Shown: positions 62,235-64,000 of the stretch, piece after piece | Position numbering within the stretch: the stretch's first letter is position 1 | Layout of the letters: every line of letters starts with the position of its first letter | Translations under genes and position numbers: made by a program | Assembly (NCBI RefSeq): GCF_018798885.1 | Contig: NZ_CP076361.1 | Coordinates: 2,571,501 to 2,635,500, forward strand | Direction of reading: 5' to 3' | From: Gemmobacter fulvus | GTDB lineage: Bacteria; Pseudomonadota; Alphaproteobacteria; Rhodobacterales; Rhodobacteraceae | Length of the DNA stretch: 64,000 nt | The notes under the pieces: generated by a model | Databases searched by the model: none | What the model saw: only the letters and a program-made list of their open reading frames with translations | Told to the model about the DNA's origin: nothing

Positions 62235-62248
62235 TTGACATGGATCAA
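62235..62248. promoter_or_regulatory. FNR box, ccoN-proximal
   Basis: TTGACATGGATCAA matches the FNR consensus with one mismatch, centred about 108 bp upstream of the ccoN ATG and 31 bp (centre to centre) from the usp-side box. It probably activates the cbb3 oxidase operon. Confidence 0.85.
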
Positions 62249-62349
62249 GGCCACTGGCGGCTGCATCTGCGAAAGCGGGACGGTCAAAAAGTGCCCGGCT
62301 GGCTCGCCTCTCCCCTGAGTCGGACCGGGACAAGACGAAGGGACGCAAA

Positions 62350-63948
62350 ATGTGGGATTACGTTAAACTGGTCGTGCTTGGCCTTGTCGCGGTCTTTGCC
62401 GCGATTGCGGCCAATTATGCACTCGACCCCGCCTATATGGTGAACGCGATCGTTGTCATGCTTGCGGCTGGCATCACCTTTCTCTGGGTGCTGCGCCGTA
62501 TGGGTGAGCCGGTCTTCGCCTCCGCCAATGAATATAATGACGGCGTTGTGCGCGCCGGGGTCATCGCCACCTCATTCTGGGGTGTGGTGGGCTTTCTGGT
62601 GGGCGTGGTCATCGCCTTTCAGCTCGCCTTCCCGTCGCTGAACATTCCGGGGATCGAAGGCGTTCTGAACTTCGGCCGGTTGCGGCCGCTGCACACCAGT
62701 GCCGTGATTTTCGCCTTTGGCGGCAATGCCCTGATCATGTCGGCCTTCTACATCGTGCAGCGCACCTGCGCCACGCGGCTGTGGGGCGGCAATCTGGGCT
62801 GGTTCGTGTTCTGGGGCTGGCAGCTGATGATCGTGCTGGCCGCCACCTCTTATGTGCTGGGCGGCACCCAGTCCAAGGAATATGCTGAAACCGTCTGGTA
62901 TATCGACTGGTGGATCGTGGTTGTCTGGGTCAGCTTCCTGCTGGTGTTCATGGGCACACTGATCAACCGCAAGGAGCCGCATATCTATGTGGCCAACTGG
63001 TTCCTGCTGTCGATGATCATCACCGTGGCCATGCTGCATGTGGTGAACAACCTCGCCGTTCCGGTGAACATGTTCAGCTCCAAATCCGTGTCTCTGTTCG
63101 GCGGCGTGCAGGATGCCATGACGCAATGGTGGTATGGCCACAATGCCGTGGGCTTCTTCCTGACCGCGGGCTTCCTGGGCATGATGTATTATTTCGTGCC
63201 GAAACAGGCCGAACGCCCGGTGTTCAGCTACAAGCTGTCGATCATCCACTTCTGGGCGCTGATCTTCCTGTATATCTGGGCCGGTCCGCACCACCTGCAC
63301 TATACCGCGCTGCCGGAATGGGCCGCGACGCTGGGCATGGTGTTCTCGATCATGCTGTGGATGCCGTCCTGGGGGGGCATGATCAACGGTCTGATGACGC
63401 TGTCGGGCGCCTGGGACAAGCTGCGCACCGATCCGATCATCCGCATGATGGTGGTCTCCATCGGCTTTTACGGCATGTCGACCTTCGAAGGCCCGATGAT
63501 GTCGATCAAGGCGGTGAACTCGCTGTCGCATTACACTGACTGGACCATCGGCCACGTCCATTCCGGCGCGCTCGGCTGGAACGGCATGATCACCTTCGGC
63601 GCGCTGTATTTCCTGACGCCGCGCCTGTGGAACCGCGAAGGGCTGTATAGCCTCAAGCTGGTCAGCTGGCACTTCTGGCTCGCCACCATCGGCATCGTTC
63701 TCTACGCCTCGGCCATGTGGGTCACCGGCATCATGGAGGGCCTGATGTGGCGCGAAGTGGATGCAAACGGCTTCCTCGTGAACGCCTTCGCCGATACCGT
63801 TGCCGCCAAGTTCCCGATGTATGTGGTGCGCGGACTGGGTGGGGTCATGTTCCTCGCCGGGGCCATGATCATGTGCTACAACCTGTGGATGACCGTGCGT
63901 GCCGTGCCTGCAAAGGCACCGCAGGCATCGGCTGTCCCCGCTGAATAA
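62350..63948 (+). CDS. ccoN: cbb3-type cytochrome c oxidase subunit I
   Basis: The 532-residue haem-copper oxidase catalytic subunit has about 12 membrane helices. Haem and copper ligand regions are visible: [17 protein letters not shown] (haem b His), [13 protein letters not shown] (CuB His/Tyr region), [15 protein letters not shown] (CuB His pair) and [13 protein letters not shown] (haem His ligands). The N-terminal extension [27 protein letters not shown] fits alphaproteobacterial CcoN. AAGGGAC precedes the ATG. It is followed after 14 bp by ccoO. Confidence 0.97.
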   Translation: MWDYVKLVVLGLVAVFAAIAANYALDPAYMVNAIVVMLAAGITFLWVLRRMGEPVFASANEYNDGVVRAGVIATSFWGVVGFLVGVVIAFQLAFPSLNIPGIEGVLNFGRLRPLHTSAVIFAFGGNALIMSAFYIVQRTCATRLWGGNLGWFVFWGWQLMIVLAATSYVLGGTQSKEYAETVWYIDWWIVVVWVSFLLVFMGTLINRKEPHIYVANWFLLSMIITVAMLHVVNNLAVPVNMFSSKSVSLFGGVQDAMTQWWYGHNAVGFFLTAGFLGMMYYFVPKQAERPVFSYKLSIIHFWALIFLYIWAGPHHLHYTALPEWAATLGMVFSIMLWMPSWGGMINGLMTLSGAWDKLRTDPIIRMMVVSIGFYGMSTFEGPMMSIKAVNSLSHYTDWTIGHVHSGALGWNGMITFGALYFLTPRLWNREGLYSLKLVSWHFWLATIGIVLYASAMWVTGIMEGLMWREVDANGFLVNAFADTVAAKFPMYVVRGLGGVMFLAGAMIMCYNLWMTVRAVPAKAPQASAVPAE

Positions 63949-63962
63949 GGGAGGGAACAGTC

Positions 63963-64000
63963 ATGGCTTTTCTCGACAAACACAAAGTCATCGAAACCCA
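63963..64000 (+). CDS. ccoO: cbb3-type cytochrome c oxidase subunit II (5' end only)
   Basis: Only the first 12 codons are in the window, MAFLDKHKVIET, which is the usual CcoO N terminus. GGGAGGGAACAGTC lies just upstream. ccoQ and ccoP are expected beyond the window. Confidence 0.88.
   Translation, partial: MAFLDKHKVIET

Noticed and set aside
1-64000. CRISPR arrays or tRNA/rRNA genes
   Set aside because: I saw no regularly spaced direct repeats and no tRNA or rRNA signatures; the only RNA gene recognised is ffs.

Overview
The window is GC-rich, densely packed chromosomal DNA. Its gene content points to an alphaproteobacterium of the Rhodobacter/Paracoccus group (Rhodobacterales). The clearest indicators are an FnrL-type regulator next to hemN and a ccoNO cbb3 oxidase operon, a membrane-anchored cytochrome c, a conserved dnaX-ybaB-recR block, DUF3775 and DUF924 genes, and Rhodobacterales-like catabolic clusters. 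The genus assignment is inference from recognised proteins; no database search was run.

Region 1 (1-17.8 kb) is a phenylacetate (paa) catabolic locus. It holds the end of the phenylacetyl-CoA epoxidase operon (paaC, paaD, paaE), an extra PaaA/PaaC-like ferritin-fold gene, the ring-opening fusion enzyme paaZ, a hotdog thioesterase, paaY, and a convergent TetR regulator (paaR). A divergent block carries paaK, paaI and paaG. A third block carries paaN, a complete LIV-type ABC importer and a crotonase/3-hydroxyacyl-CoA dehydrogenase fusion. A perfect 16-bp palindrome lies in the paaG/paaN divergent promoter and is a candidate operator.

Region 2 (17.8-23.3 kb) is the most interesting part. A hybrid sensor kinase (PAS repeats, HisKA, HATPase, receiver) is interrupted by a 2.6-kb element. 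The element carries a large serine recombinase with a C-terminal helix-turn-helix, plus two small ORFs. The junctions can be read to a GG dinucleotide, and removing the element restores an in-frame 959-residue kinase. The kinase reads through in frame into the element's first ORF, whose stop overlaps the recombinase start (ATGA). The far end of the element supplies a Shine-Dalgarno and an ATG that open the remaining receiver fragment in frame. In a circular form the same ATG would instead start the element's own first ORF. Integration therefore appears to swap 5' ends between a host gene and an element gene.

Region 3 (23.7-29.8 kb) is a urea-type ABC importer, urtABCDE. Region 4 (29.8-38.1 kb) is a probable lysine-to-crotonyl-CoA module: a LysR regulator, glutaryl-CoA dehydrogenase, a fused alpha/beta 2-oxoacid dehydrogenase E1, a FabD-like protein, an aminoadipate-semialdehyde dehydrogenase and a saccharopine/lysine dehydrogenase. 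Two copies of a 50-bp hairpin repeat lie in regions 3 and 4.

Region 5 (38.1-51.2 kb) is mostly housekeeping: an M23 domain protein, recR, ybaB, dnaX, a Kef-type antiporter, SRP RNA (ffs), a hydrolase, a HAD phosphatase, a CpdB-like nucleotidase, nudC, an SRPBCC protein and pheA. Region 6 (51.2-59.0 kb) has a membrane cytochrome c and a yejABEF-type peptide importer with a glycosyltransferase. Region 7 (59.0-64.0 kb) is the oxygen-response locus: hemN, fnrL, a universal stress protein and ccoNO (cut by the window end), with three FNR boxes.
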